From Lysinibacillus fusiformis (GTDB lineage: Bacteria; Bacillota; Bacilli; Bacillales_A; Planococcaceae), in assembly GCF_002845985.1 (NCBI RefSeq), contig NZ_PDFK01000005.1:145311-209310 (forward strand): a DNA stretch of 64,000 nucleotides, read 5' to 3'. Of the stretch, positions 1 to 9,075 are shown piece by piece. Both the position numbers and the translations under genes were made by a program. How positions within the stretch are numbered: the first letter of the stretch is position 1; every line of letters starts with the position of its first letter. The notes beneath the pieces were generated by a model. That model was not told where the DNA came from, did not search any database, and was given only the letters and a program-made list of their open reading frames with translations.

Positions 1-34
1 TTTAAGACTTTTCACTTTTCTATGGGCGAAATCA

Positions 35-64
35 TTGCAATTTTTTTGAAGCGTTTTGTATAAT
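35..64 (+). promoter_or_regulatory. SigA-type promoter of the ctsR operon
   Basis: A -35 box TTGCAA (35-40) and a perfect -10 box TATAAT (59-64) are separated by 18 bp. The CtsR operator lies just downstream, where bound repressor would block initiation. This is the only promoter seen for ctsR-mcsA-mcsB-clpC. Confidence 0.8.
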
Positions 65-76
65 ATACTAAAAGAA

Positions 77-93
77 AGTCAAAGATAGTCAAA
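77..93 (+). promoter_or_regulatory. CtsR operator (heptad direct repeat)
   Basis: Two exact AGTCAAA heptads (77-83 and 87-93) are separated by the 3-bp spacer GAT, which matches the known CtsR consensus RGTCAAA-N3-RGTCAAA. The site lies directly downstream of the -10 box, so it predicts autorepression of the operon, relieved by heat or protein stress through McsB. Confidence 0.93.
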
Positions 94-124
94 GTCAGTG
101 AAGCAAGCGAGGTGTATTCCTAAA

Positions 125-595
125 ATGCGTAATATATCAGACATCATAGAAGGTTACTTAAAGCAAGTACTTGAATTAGGTGGAGAAGGGCATATTGAAA
201 TTAAACGGAGTGAGATTGCTGATAAATTTCAATGTGTGCCATCACAAATAAATTATGTAATTAATACAAGATTTACTGCCGAGCGAGGTTACCTTGTTGA
301 GAGCAAACGTGGTGGTGGTGGGTACATACGAATTTTACGTGTCCGCGCGCATTCACAGATTGATTTAATCGACGATGTTCTCAGACAAATAGAAGGTGGA
401 GCATCTCAAACGATGGCAGAAGATTTAGTATATCGGCTCATCGATGAGCAGGTAATTTCAAAACGAGAAGCGAAATTAATGTTAGCAGCAATTGATCGCT
501 CCACAATCGATTTACATCTCCCTTTAAGAGATACTATTCGAGCAAAGATCTTGCGAGCAATGCTGACAACAATCAAATATGAACAGCAAAAATAG
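125..595 (+). CDS. ctsR: CtsR, class III heat-shock repressor
   Basis: A 156-residue dimeric DNA-binding repressor of the clp genes. The N-terminal winged helix-turn-helix contains the family's RSEIADKFQCVPSQINYVI stretch, followed by the glycine-rich wing RGGGGYIRI. Arg62 in the wing corresponds to the residue phosphorylated by McsB in the Geobacillus protein. I chose the ATG at 125 because it follows a Shine-Dalgarno GAGGTG (109-114) and gives the usual family N-terminus. An in-frame GTG at 98 would start inside the operator spacing and lacks a ribosome site. First gene of the operon; mcsA starts 13 bp after the stop. Confidence 0.95.
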   Translation: MRNISDIIEGYLKQVLELGGEGHIEIKRSEIADKFQCVPSQINYVINTRFTAERGYLVESKRGGGGYIRILRVRAHSQIDLIDDVLRQIEGGASQTMAEDLVYRLIDEQVISKREAKLMLAAIDRSTIDLHLPLRDTIRAKILRAMLTTIKYEQQK

Positions 596-608
596 TGAGG
601 TGATGGAA

Positions 609-1151
609 ATGATATGCGAACATTGTAAACAACGTAATGCGACAGTTACAGTAACACAAGTTCAAAATGGGCAAAAGGTGGAGCACCATTATTGTGACGT
701 CTGCGCCTCACAGTTCCATCCATTTCATGCAGAGTTTAAACAAGAGCCAGTGTCTATTCAACAGCTATTGTCGAACTGGTTCGGCTCGCCTACATGGCAA
801 AAGGTGGGGGAAAAACAACAAGTTCAACCACAACAGCAAACATGCCCACAATGTGGATTTTCGTATAAACAATTTTTAAAAGAAGGTAAATTTGGATGCC
901 CGAGCTGTTATGACACCTTTAGTGAGCATTTGCCTAAGCTCTTTAATCGCATACAGGCAGGCCCTCAACACATTGGTAAAATGCCTGGTGCTCGCAGTAA
1001 TGTGTATGTCATTAAAAAGCAAATAGAGGATATCCGCAAGCGTATGAAGGCCGCTGTAGCAGAAGAACAATTTGAGGAGGCGGCGAAGCTCCGTGATGAA
1101 GTTAAAGAGCTAGAGAAGCATCTACAATTTGAAGGTGGTGATGTGTCATGA
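609..1151 (+). CDS. mcsA: McsA, zinc-binding activator of McsB
   Basis: A 180-residue cofactor that activates the arginine kinase McsB and acts as an adaptor for ClpC. Four CxxC pairs form two zinc-binding treble clefts: CEHC and CDVC near the N-terminus, CPQC and CPSC in the middle. The C-terminus carries a UVR motif (about residues 140-175, with the EEAAKLRDE core) like the one in ClpC's middle domain. The ATG at 609 fits the site TGAGGTGAT (596-604). The upstream in-frame ATG at 579 lies inside ctsR and has no clear ribosome site. The stop overlaps the mcsB start (ATGA). Confidence 0.93.
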   Translation: MICEHCKQRNATVTVTQVQNGQKVEHHYCDVCASQFHPFHAEFKQEPVSIQQLLSNWFGSPTWQKVGEKQQVQPQQQTCPQCGFSYKQFLKEGKFGCPSCYDTFSEHLPKLFNRIQAGPQHIGKMPGARSNVYVIKKQIEDIRKRMKAAVAEEQFEEAAKLRDEVKELEKHLQFEGGDVS

Positions 1152-2257
1152 TGATTGATTCATTTTTAGAGCGTGCGACCCCAACGTGGATGCATATCAA
1201 GGATGATTATTCAGATATTGTCATTAGTACACGTATTCGCCTTGCTCGAAATTTAGATGGCTATCGATTTCCATTAGCTTTCTCAGAGAATGAGGCACTG
1301 CAGGTGGAACAGGCAGTTACACATGCACTAAGTGATAGCCCAACGCTTCAAAATGATTATGCTTATTTTGCTATTAAGGATTTAACGCCTCTACAGCGTC
1401 AAATTCTTGTAGAAAAGCATTTGATTAGTCCACAGCTTGCTAAAAAAGAGCAAGTAGGCTCCATACTTCTTTCTGAAGATGAATCCGTTAGCATTATGGT
1501 GAATGAAGAGGATCATTTACGCATTCAATGTATGACAGCAAGCTTTCAACTTCAAAGTGCCTATGAACAAGCAAATAAAATTGATCGTATCCTAGAGAAA
1601 GTATTACCGTATGCCTTTCGAGATACTTTTGGCTATTTAACAAGTTGTCCGACAAATATTGGCACGGGTCTTCGCGCATCGGTCATGATGCATCTACCCG
1701 CACTGACATTAACCGGGCAAATGAATCAAATTATTAATGCCATGACTCGCTTAGGAATGACTGTAAGAGGTATATATGGGGAAGGCAGCGAAAATTTAGG
1801 AAATGTTTATCAAGTGTCGAATCAAATTACACTTGGGAAGACAGAAGAAGACATTTTAGCAGACATACAAAGTGTCGCTGAAAAGATTATCCAAAAAGAG
1901 CGACACGCAAGAGGGAAGTTGATGGAAAAGGCAGAGCTTGCTCTAGAAGATAGAGTATATCGGGCTTTAGGTACCCTTACACATGCGAGAATTCTAACAA
2001 GTGAGGAAGCCGCTACCTGTCTATCTAATGTTCGTTTAGGAGTAGATCTACAGTTAATTGATGGGATTCAAGCAACAACCTTAAATGAATGTGTTGTTAG
2101 TATGCAACCAGGTTTTTTACAGCACTATGCAGGTGAGGCACTGCCCCCTGCTGAACGGGATCGTGTCCGAGCGGAAATGCTCCGTGAGGCATTATCTCAA
2201 GAATATGCGAATAAGCCTATAAATGGGGAAAAAGGAGAGGATTTATATGATGTTTAA
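1148..2257 (+). CDS. mcsB: McsB, protein arginine kinase
   Basis: A phosphagen-kinase-fold enzyme (369 aa) that phosphorylates arginines on CtsR and on misfolded proteins, marking them for ClpCP. Visible landmarks are the phosphagen-kinase signature [12 protein letters not shown] with the catalytic cysteine at residue 167, the nucleotide-binding arginine segment [13 protein letters not shown] near residue 27, and the C-terminal phosphoarginine-sensing motif RDRVRA at 337-342. These positions equal those in the well-studied Geobacillus enzyme. It overlaps mcsA by 4 bp and clpC by 11 bp, so translation is probably coupled. Confidence 0.95.
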   Translation: MMIDSFLERATPTWMHIKDDYSDIVISTRIRLARNLDGYRFPLAFSENEALQVEQAVTHALSDSPTLQNDYAYFAIKDLTPLQRQILVEKHLISPQLAKKEQVGSILLSEDESVSIMVNEEDHLRIQCMTASFQLQSAYEQANKIDRILEKVLPYAFRDTFGYLTSCPTNIGTGLRASVMMHLPALTLTGQMNQIINAMTRLGMTVRGIYGEGSENLGNVYQVSNQITLGKTEEDILADIQSVAEKIIQKERHARGKLMEKAELALEDRVYRALGTLTHARILTSEEAATCLSNVRLGVDLQLIDGIQATTLNECVVSMQPGFLQHYAGEALPPAERDRVRAEMLREALSQEYANKPINGEKGEDLYDV

Positions 2258-4691
2258 TCGTTTTACACAACGCGCGCAAAAAGTATTACAGCTTGCTCAG
2301 GAAGAGGCTATTCGTTGGAAGCACGAATCTATTGGAACAGAGCACATTCTATTAGGGCTTATACGTGAAGGCGGCGGTATTGCTGCGAAAGCGTTAGAAG
2401 CCATTGATATTAGTCCTCAAATGATTGAAGCTGGTATTGAGGAATTAGTTGGTAAAGGTAAAGAAGATGTCGGCCCAATTGTTCACTATACGCCAAGAGC
2501 TAAGAAAGTAATTGAACTATCTGTGGATGAATCACGTAAATTAGGTCACTCGTATATCGGCACAGAGCACTTATTATTAGCGCTTATTCGTGAAGGTGAA
2601 GGCGTGGCAGCTCGCGTCTTAAACAATGCGGGTGTCGGCTTAAATAAAGCACGTCAGCAAGTATTATTGCTATTAGGTAACAACGATAATGCACAATCTG
2701 GGCAACAAGCAGCTCAAGCTGCCAATACCCCAACTTTAGATAGCCTAGCGCGTGATTTAACACAAATTGCACGTGAAGGCACATTGGACCCTGTTATTGG
2801 TCGAAGCAAGGAAATTACACGTGTGATTGAAGTGTTATCGCGTCGTACGAAAAATAACCCTGTATTGATTGGTGAGCCAGGTGTTGGTAAAACAGCGATT
2901 GCTGAAGGGTTAGCACAGCAAATTATCCATAATGAAGTACCAGAAATCCTACGTGACAAACGTGTCATGACTTTAGATATGGGGACGGTTGTTGCAGGTA
3001 CTAAATATCGTGGTGAATTTGAAGATCGTTTGAAAAAGGTGATGGATGAAATTCGCCAAGCCGGCAACATCATTTTATTCATCGATGAATTGCATACATT
3101 AATCGGTGCAGGTGGTGCAGAAGGTGCGATTGATGCCTCCAATATTTTAAAACCATCTTTAGCACGCGGTGAGCTTCAATGTATTGGTGCAACAACATTA
3201 GACGAGTACCGCAAATATATTGAAAAGGATGCAGCATTAGAGCGTCGCTTCCAACCAATCCAAGTGGATGAACCAACAGTGGAAGAAGCGATTCTAATTA
3301 TTCAAGGCTTACGTGACCGTTATGAAGCGCATCACCGTGTAAAAATTACAGATGAAGCGATTGAAGCAGCGGCTAAAATGAGTGACAGATATATTTCAGA
3401 CCGATTCTTACCAGATAAAGCAATTGACTTAATCGACGAGGCAGGTTCTAAAGTCCGCTTACGTTCATTTGCAGTGCCACCAAACTTAAAGGCACTTGAA
3501 GATAAACTTGAAAATGTGCGCTCTGAAAAAAATGCAGCCGTATCAGGCCAAGAATTTGAAAAGGCAGCCTCTCTAAGAGACACAGAGCAAAAGCTGAAAG
3601 ATGAAATTGAAGCTACACGAAAAAATTGGAAAGAAGAGCAAGGCAAAGCGGAATCTAAAGTGACTGTGGATGATGTTGCAGCAGTTGTATCAATGTGGAC
3701 AGGAATCCCAGTAGCTAAAATTGCTTCCGAGGAATCTTCGAAGTTATTACAACTTGAAGAAGAGTTACACAAACGTGTAGTAGGGCAAGGAGAAGCGGTA
3801 GAAGCGATTTCTCGTGCGATCCGTCGTGCAAGAGCAGGCTTAAAAGATCCAAAACGACCAATCGGCTCATTCATTTTCTTAGGACCTACAGGTGTAGGTA
3901 AAACAGAGTTGGCAAGAGCACTTGCTGAAGTGATGTTTGGCGATGAAGATGCGATGATTCGTGTCGATATGTCTGAGTACATGGAGAAGCATTCGACTTC
4001 TCGTTTAGTAGGTTCACCTCCAGGCTATGTGGGCTTTGATGATGGTGGTCAATTGACTGAAAAGGTTCGCCGTAAACCATACTCGGTTGTATTATTAGAT
4101 GAAATTGAAAAAGCACATCCAGATGTTTTCAATATTCTACTGCAAGTTCTTGAAGATGGCCGTTTAACAGATTCTAAGGGCCGTGTAGTAGACTTCCGTA
4201 ATACAGTAGTCATTATGACTTCAAACGTTGGTGCCGATGCTTTAAAATATCAAAAGAGCCTTGGTTTCAATGTAGGTGGAGCAGAATCTAAGCATAAAGA
4301 TATGAAGGGTACGATGCTAGAAGAATTGAAAAAGGCATTCCGTCCAGAGTTCTTAAACCGTATCGATGAAATGATTGTCTTCCACGCATTAGATAAAGAG
4401 CATTTAAAAGAAATCATTGCAATGATGGGCAATGCACTAACAAAACGCTTAAAAGAGCAAGATATTTCGTTGGAGCTAACTGATGCAGCACTTGAGAAAA
4501 TTGCTGAGGAAGGCTATGACCCTCAATATGGTGCTCGTCCGTTACGCCGTGCATTACAAAAACAAGTAGAGGATCGATTATCAGAAGAATTGCTGAAAGG
4601 TAATGTAGAGAAAGGTAATCAGGTAATCATTGATTATGTAGACGGTGAGTTTATTGTAAAGAAAAAAGAGGGAGTATCCATCTCTAAATAA
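2247..4691 (+). CDS. clpC: ClpC, Hsp100 AAA+ unfoldase
   Basis: An 814-residue ATPase that unfolds substrates for the ClpP protease and is steered by McsA/McsB and MecA. Order of parts: two N-terminal Clp repeats (about 1-145), D1 ATPase with Walker A GEPGVGKT at 209-216 and FIDELHT, a coiled middle domain with a UVR motif (about 420-465), then D2 ATPase with Walker A GPTGVGKT at 546-553 and [11 protein letters not shown]. The ATG at 2247 has the site AAAGGAGAGG (2231-2240) and yields the usual MMF N-terminus; an in-frame ATG 24 bp upstream is ignored. A terminator follows. Confidence 0.97.
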   Translation: MMFNRFTQRAQKVLQLAQEEAIRWKHESIGTEHILLGLIREGGGIAAKALEAIDISPQMIEAGIEELVGKGKEDVGPIVHYTPRAKKVIELSVDESRKLGHSYIGTEHLLLALIREGEGVAARVLNNAGVGLNKARQQVLLLLGNNDNAQSGQQAAQAANTPTLDSLARDLTQIAREGTLDPVIGRSKEITRVIEVLSRRTKNNPVLIGEPGVGKTAIAEGLAQQIIHNEVPEILRDKRVMTLDMGTVVAGTKYRGEFEDRLKKVMDEIRQAGNIILFIDELHTLIGAGGAEGAIDASNILKPSLARGELQCIGATTLDEYRKYIEKDAALERRFQPIQVDEPTVEEAILIIQGLRDRYEAHHRVKITDEAIEAAAKMSDRYISDRFLPDKAIDLIDEAGSKVRLRSFAVPPNLKALEDKLENVRSEKNAAVSGQEFEKAASLRDTEQKLKDEIEATRKNWKEEQGKAESKVTVDDVAAVVSMWTGIPVAKIASEESSKLLQLEEELHKRVVGQGEAVEAISRAIRRARAGLKDPKRPIGSFIFLGPTGVGKTELARALAEVMFGDEDAMIRVDMSEYMEKHSTSRLVGSPPGYVGFDDGGQLTEKVRRKPYSVVLLDEIEKAHPDVFNILLQVLEDGRLTDSKGRVVDFRNTVVIMTSNVGADALKYQKSLGFNVGGAESKHKDMKGTMLEELKKAFRPEFLNRIDEMIVFHALDKEHLKEIIAMMGNALTKRLKEQDISLELTDAALEKIAEEGYDPQYGARPLRRALQKQVEDRLSEELLKGNVEKGNQVIIDYVDGEFIVKKKEGVSISK

Positions 4692-4699
4692 TTTTATGC

Positions 4700-4739
4700 A
4701 AAGACAGCGAGGCTTTAAGTGCCAAGCTGTCTTTTTTTC
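4700..4739 (+). terminator. Intrinsic terminator after clpC
   Basis: AAAGACAGC (4700-4708) pairs with GCTGTCTTT (4726-4734), with a smaller GGC/GCC extension inside, and eight T follow. It would end the heat-shock operon before radA, unlike an uninterrupted clpC-radA transcript. Confidence 0.85.
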
Positions 4740-4782
4740 TGTACAATTAATGATAAGAACAAATATTCGAGGTGAAAGCAAT

Positions 4783-6159
4783 TTGGCAAAGAAAAAAACA
4801 AAGTTTGTATGTTCAGGCTGTGGCTATGAAACTGCAAAATGGATGGGAAGATGTCCAGGGTGTGGAGAATGGAATAAGATGGTGGAAGAAGTTGAGATGG
4901 TCGCAAAGGGACCACGAGGAGCATTCCAGCATTCTGCTACAGTTACCCAAAAGGCTCTCCCAATTATTCAGGTCGAAGCGACTGAAGAATCCCGTGTAGC
5001 GACGGAAATGGGCGAACTGAATCGCGTATTGGGTGGTGGTATTGTACCCGGTTCGCTCGTATTAATCGGGGGAGATCCGGGGATTGGGAAATCTACACTA
5101 TTACTACAAGTTTCAGCATTACTTTCGAATAAAGGGCATCGTGTGCTTTATATTTCTGGAGAGGAGTCCATTCGTCAAACAAAATTACGAGCAGAGCGTC
5201 TAGGAGTGGTTTCTCAAGAGCTTTACATATATTCCGAGACGAATCTCGAATTTTTAAACCAAACCATTGATGAAGTACAACCGAAATTTGTCATTGTCGA
5301 TTCCATACAAACCGTCTTTCATCCAGAAGTAACAAGTGCACCAGGTAGTGTATCGCAAGTTCGTGAATGTACGGCAGAACTGATGCGAATCGCCAAGACA
5401 AAAGGCATTGCTATTTTCTTGGTCGGGCATGTAACAAAAGAGGGGCAAATTGCCGGACCTCGTATTTTAGAGCATATGGTTGATACAGTGTTATATTTTG
5501 AAGGAGAAAGACATCATAATCATCGTATTCTACGCAGCCAAAAAAACCGCTTCGGCTCTACCAATGAAATTGCGATATTTGAAATGCTTCAAGGGGGATT
5601 AAAGGAAGTGCTGAATCCTTCTGAATTATTTTTGCAGGAGCGGTCACAAGGAGCAGCGGGATCCACTATTGTTGCATCCATGGAGGGGACAAGACCCATC
5701 CTTGTTGAAATTCAATCTTTAGTAACACCTACAAGCTTTAATTACCCTAAACGTATGGCAACTGGTGTCGATCAAAACCGAGTGCAATTGCTAATGGCAG
5801 TGCTAGAAAAACGGATGGGCCTCATGCTACAAGCTCAGGACGCATATATTAAAGTGGCTGGTGGTGTCAAATTGGATGAGCCAGCAATTGATTTAGCGGT
5901 GTTGACAAGTATTGTCTCAAGCTTTAAAGATCAAGCTGTGCGAGCAACGGACTGCTTTATTGGTGAAGTAGGGCTGACAGGTGAGGTACGTCGAGTATCA
6001 CGGATTGAACAGCGTGTTATTGAAGCGGCAAAGCTTGGGTTTAAAAGAGCTTTCATACCTGCCTCCAATATTGGTGGTTGGGATTTTCCACAGGGAATAG
6101 AAATAGTTGGAGTAGAAACGATCAAAGATGCATTAAATGCATGCTTTAGAGAGTTGTAA
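4783..6159 (+). CDS. radA: RadA (Sms), DNA repair and branch-migration ATPase
   Basis: A 458-residue RecA-related protein that processes recombination intermediates. It starts with a C4 zinc finger (CSGC ... CPGC), then a RecA-like core with Walker [11 protein letters not shown], the RadA-specific KNRFG motif, and a Lon-protease-like C-terminal domain. The TTG at 4783 is chosen because GAGGTGA (4769-4775) sits 7 bp upstream and the protein then begins AKKKTKFVC as in relatives. The open frame extends upstream to 4696, but that extension runs through the clpC terminator and has no ribosome site. Confidence 0.93.
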   Translation: MAKKKTKFVCSGCGYETAKWMGRCPGCGEWNKMVEEVEMVAKGPRGAFQHSATVTQKALPIIQVEATEESRVATEMGELNRVLGGGIVPGSLVLIGGDPGIGKSTLLLQVSALLSNKGHRVLYISGEESIRQTKLRAERLGVVSQELYIYSETNLEFLNQTIDEVQPKFVIVDSIQTVFHPEVTSAPGSVSQVRECTAELMRIAKTKGIAIFLVGHVTKEGQIAGPRILEHMVDTVLYFEGERHHNHRILRSQKNRFGSTNEIAIFEMLQGGLKEVLNPSELFLQERSQGAAGSTIVASMEGTRPILVEIQSLVTPTSFNYPKRMATGVDQNRVQLLMAVLEKRMGLMLQAQDAYIKVAGGVKLDEPAIDLAVLTSIVSSFKDQAVRATDCFIGEVGLTGEVRRVSRIEQRVIEAAKLGFKRAFIPASNIGGWDFPQGIEIVGVETIKDALNACFREL

Positions 6160-6192
6160 AGGGAAATTGTGCATGTTGGATACCATTCTGAC

Positions 6193-6308
6193 ATGCATTT
6201 TCCGTCATTTTTAACGTTAAAATCGGAAACTCAAGTAAGGGGATAGGCGTCCTAGATAATAGCAGGATAAAGTCATGCAAGAGTGTCATCGAAAACACAG
6301 TAAGATAG
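6193..6308 (+). pseudogene. disA: Probable eroded remnant of disA (3' end only)
   Basis: disA (diadenylate cyclase and DNA-integrity scanning) normally lies between radA and yacL, but only 285 bp separate them here and no long frame exists. One frame reads KGIGVLDNSRIK (6237-6272), then a short tail ending at TAG 6306-6308. The spacing GIG-x6-IK matches the helix-hairpin-helix near the DisA C-terminus. Upstream scraps (GCATTT, TTTTAACG, ATCGGAA then CTC) sit in the order expected for the preceding DisA codons but with missing bases. The cyclase domain is entirely absent. The match is from memory, so this is suggestive rather than certain. Confidence 0.45.
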
Positions 6309-6444
6309 AGGTTGGAAAGAATGATGTCTAAATGATTTATCCCTGTGAATGAACATCAAAAATAATGATAATTTGATGAGCTCATGAAGGATTTTCTACA
6401 GTAAACTATGTATAATCTTAACTAACAATAGGAGGTGACAGCTT

Positions 6445-7530
6445 GTGAAAAAATTTGTTCAAATTGCCTTTTTACTGATTGGAGGAGCATTGGGCCTTGT
6501 TTTCTTACCGCCATTATACGAATTGCTTCATTTATCATCTAATCCTTGGCTAGATAATCCTTATGTATCAGTAGCATTAGGCGCGCTTTTACTATTTACA
6601 CTGTCTTTTGCATTTTCCGATTATTTTGTGAAGCTCATTAGCTGGATGGAAGAGGTCCTGTTTAAGGTGCCTATCGGTGATTTATTTTTTGGTACGCTTG
6701 GTTTAATCATGGGACTGATTGTAGCTTATTTTTTAGGCTTCGCCATCGATAGTGTGCAATTCCCTGTAATTACAGAAGTACTCCCTATTATTCTGTCATT
6801 TGTATTAGGTTATTTAGGGTTCCGTTTAGGTTTTAGAAAAAGAGATGAATTAATACAGCTTTTTACTTTACGTAGTAATAATACAAAGAAAAAGGCTGCT
6901 GAAGGTGCTGAAATTCAAGAAATACGAGGGAGTTATAAGCTGTTAGATACGAGCGTTATTATCGATGGTCGTATTGCTGATATTTCTGGAACTGGCTTCA
7001 TAGAAGGAGTCTTAGTCGTACCTCAATTTGTCCTTACAGAGCTGCAGCATATTGCCGATTCTTCCGATACGTTAAAACGTACAAGAGGACGTCGTGGATT
7101 AGATATTTTAAGAAAATTACAAGATGAACGTAAGACAAAAGTGGAAATTACGGATGAGGATTTTGAGGATGTGCAAGAGGTGGATTTAAAGCTTGTACGT
7201 CTTGCAAAGAAAATGGGGAATGACACACAGATTGTCACAAATGATTTTAACTTGAATAAAGTCTGTGAGCTCCATCATGTGAAAGTATTAAATATTAATG
7301 ATTTAGCGAATGCGGTGAAGCCTGTTGTAATCCCAGGTGAAGATATGCAGGTTGTGGTCATCAAGGATGGTAAAGAGCATAATCAAGGGGTTGCCTATTT
7401 AGATGATGGAACAATGATTGTTGTTGAAGGTGGCCGTAGTTATATCGGACAGGCCATTACTGTGACAGTAACGAGTGTGCTGCAAACATCAGCGGGTCGA
7501 ATGATATTTGCCAAGCCGAAGGACGATTAG
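6445..7530 (+). CDS. yacL: YacL, membrane PIN/TRAM-domain protein
   Basis: A 361-residue protein with four hydrophobic segments in the first about 130 residues, then a PIN-like nuclease domain (from about residue 170, beginning LLDTSVIIDGRI with the first acidic residue and LTELQHIAD with another) and a C-terminal TRAM RNA-binding domain. Its cellular role is not settled; the domain set suggests a membrane-tethered RNase or RNA-binding factor. Start GTG 6445 has the strong site AGGAGGTGA (6430-6438). A TATAAT at 6411-6416 lacks a convincing -35. It leads into ispD after 11 bp. Confidence 0.9.
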   Translation: MKKFVQIAFLLIGGALGLVFLPPLYELLHLSSNPWLDNPYVSVALGALLLFTLSFAFSDYFVKLISWMEEVLFKVPIGDLFFGTLGLIMGLIVAYFLGFAIDSVQFPVITEVLPIILSFVLGYLGFRLGFRKRDELIQLFTLRSNNTKKKAAEGAEIQEIRGSYKLLDTSVIIDGRIADISGTGFIEGVLVVPQFVLTELQHIADSSDTLKRTRGRRGLDILRKLQDERKTKVEITDEDFEDVQEVDLKLVRLAKKMGNDTQIVTNDFNLNKVCELHHVKVLNINDLANAVKPVVIPGEDMQVVVIKDGKEHNQGVAYLDDGTMIVVEGGRSYIGQAITVTVTSVLQTSAGRMIFAKPKDD

Positions 7531-7541
7531 GATGTGGGAAA

Positions 7542-8237
7542 ATGCAGTATGAAGTAGTACTACCTGCGGCAGGAAGCGGAAAACGCATGGGTGCGGGACA
7601 AAATAAATTGTTTTTAAAACTTTTGGAGAAACCTATTCTGATCCACACGTTAGAAGTGTTTCAACAAGATCCTTTTTGCACTGGTATTTGGCTGGCTGTA
7701 AAACCAGAAGAACGTACTTATATTCAAGAATTGCTAGAGCAATTTGAAATTACAAAAGTGAAGGGCTTACCTGCTGGCGGTGCTGAGCGACAGCATTCAG
7801 TCCATTCATGTATGAAAGAGATGCAGCAGGTAGATATTGTGCTTGTTCACGATGCAGCTCGACCTTTTATTACACATGATATTATCGCCAGCCTTGTACA
7901 AAGTGCTCATGAGTCAGGTGCAGCTATTGCAGGGGTTCGAGCGAAGGATACAATGAAAAAGGTTCGCAATGGTATTATCGAAGAAACAGTCGATCGTGAT
8001 AGCTTATGGATGATTCAAACGCCACAAGCCTTCCAATTTGATTTAATTGTGGAGGCAGAGGATGTTGCTGAGAAGGTGGGCTTTCTTGGTACAGATGAAG
8101 CCATGCTAGTCGAACGCTTAGGACATGCAGTGCATATTGTAGAAAGTAGCTATGAAAATGTCAAAATGACGACACAGGACGATTTAATATTTGGTGAGGC
8201 TATTTTACGTAAACGAGCATTGCAAATAAACGAATAG
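7542..8237 (+). CDS. ispD: IspD, MEP cytidylyltransferase
   Basis: Transfers CMP to 2-C-methyl-D-erythritol 4-phosphate, the third step of the non-mevalonate isoprenoid pathway. The 231-residue protein has the nucleotide-binding loop LPAAGSGKRMG at the N-terminus, the HDAARPF motif around residue 106 and the substrate arginine segment VDRDSLW. It lies 11 bp after yacL. Its partner enzyme IspF is encoded next but after a 271-bp gap, so the two are less tightly coupled than in B. subtilis. Confidence 0.95.
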   Translation: MQYEVVLPAAGSGKRMGAGQNKLFLKLLEKPILIHTLEVFQQDPFCTGIWLAVKPEERTYIQELLEQFEITKVKGLPAGGAERQHSVHSCMKEMQQVDIVLVHDAARPFITHDIIASLVQSAHESGAAIAGVRAKDTMKKVRNGIIEETVDRDSLWMIQTPQAFQFDLIVEAEDVAEKVGFLGTDEAMLVERLGHAVHIVESSYENVKMTTQDDLIFGEAILRKRALQINE

Positions 8238-8244
8238 TAATCTA

Positions 8245-8280
8245 AAAATCTCATTGGCGATTGTTGCTAATGGGATTTTA
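8245..8280 (+). terminator. Possible weak terminator after ispD
   Basis: An imperfect hairpin pairs AAAATC-CATT-GGC with GC-AATG-GATTTT, and the following T tract is interrupted. It may only partly stop transcription before ispF. Confidence 0.45.
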
Positions 8281-8436
8281 TCTTGATTTAACCAATGTTT
8301 ATAGAGCAAGACACAAACTTATGCTGAGATGTAAGTAAGGGAAATGCTCACTATTTGCTATCAGCTCAATTTCCTAGGAAATATGTTAAAATGTGAGGGT
8401 ATAATAGTGAGTAAATATAAAAGTGAAAGAAGGTGA

Positions 8437-8496
8437 ATGAGACTGCGCTTACAGCAGGCAAGGAGCTGGTTTGATCCACATGTTTTGCTAAAGTAG
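8437..8496 (+). CDS. Possible 19-codon leader ORF upstream of ispF
   Basis: ATG 8437 to TAG 8494-8496 encodes a basic and hydrophobic peptide beginning MRLRLQQARSWF. It ends 12 bp before ispF. AAGGTGA directly abuts the ATG, which is closer than ideal spacing. The same stretch also folds, because GAGACT (8439-8444) pairs with AGTCTC (8495-8500). ispF itself lacks a visible ribosome site, so reading this peptide could place ribosomes at ispF. I know of no homologue; it may be chance. Confidence 0.25.
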   Translation: MRLRLQQARSWFDPHVLLK

Positions 8497-8508
8497 TCTC
8501 TCTATCAT

Positions 8509-8985
8509 ATGTTTCGAATTGGACAAGGTTTTGACGTACATGCATTTGAAGAAGGTCGTCCATTAATTATTGGCGGTATCACGATTCCGCATGAAAAAGG
8601 GCTAGTAGGGCATTCTGATGCAGATGTTCTTTTACACACGGTTACGGATGCAGCTCTAGGGGCAATTGGAGAAGGAGATATCGGCCGCCATTTTCCAGAT
8701 ACGGACCCAGCCTTTAAAGACGCTGATTCAGCAAAACTATTAGCGTATATTTGGAAAATTGTTGAGGACAAAGGCTATGTGCTAGGGAATGTAGATTGTA
8801 CAATTATGGCACAGCGTCCCAAAATGGCGCCTTATATTGAACAGATGCAAAATCGCATCGCTGAATTGCTTCATGCAGAGCCGTCTCAAGTCAATGTAAA
8901 GGCAACGACAACTGAACGTTTAGGTTTTACAGGTCGTGAGGAAGGTATAGCGGCTATGGCCACAATTCTATTGGTGAAGAAATAA
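8509..8985 (+). CDS. ispF: IspF, MECDP synthase
   Basis: Forms 2-C-methyl-D-erythritol 2,4-cyclodiphosphate, the fifth MEP-pathway step. The 158-residue length is typical. The zinc ligands are visible: Asp and His in GQGFDVHAF (residues 8 and 10) and His in the HSDADVLLH motif near residue 42. The C-terminal [16 protein letters not shown] segment is characteristic. No Shine-Dalgarno sequence precedes ATG 8509; the upstream bases are pyrimidine-rich (CTCTCTATCAT). Confidence 0.95.
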   Translation: MFRIGQGFDVHAFEEGRPLIIGGITIPHEKGLVGHSDADVLLHTVTDAALGAIGEGDIGRHFPDTDPAFKDADSAKLLAYIWKIVEDKGYVLGNVDCTIMAQRPKMAPYIEQMQNRIAELLHAEPSQVNVKATTTERLGFTGREEGIAAMATILLVKK

Positions 8986-8987
8986 AT

Positions 8988-9009
8988 GCGGATGAACTCC
9001 GCTTTTATT
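8988..9009 (+). terminator. Short intrinsic terminator after ispF
   Basis: GCGGA (8988-8992) and TCCGC (8998-9002) form a 5-bp stem with a 5-nt loop, followed by TTTTATTT. The hairpin starts 3 bp after the ispF stop. Confidence 0.6.
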
Positions 9010-9075
9010 TCCTGTAACAGAGTGGTAAAATGAACAAAGTCAATTTTTTGATCGAAAATTTAGGAGGCTTTTAAT

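Noticed and set aside
3332..3982. 216-codon open frame on the minus strand inside clpC
   Set aside because: It is a frame shadow of the highly conserved clpC D2 region, with low-complexity Ser/Ala composition and no ribosome site.
6170..6201. Terminator after radA (TGCATGT / ACATGCA then TTTT)
   Set aside because: The stem is AT-rich with a 14-nt loop and a four-base T run, and its 3' arm coincides with the apparent disA remnant; too weak to call.
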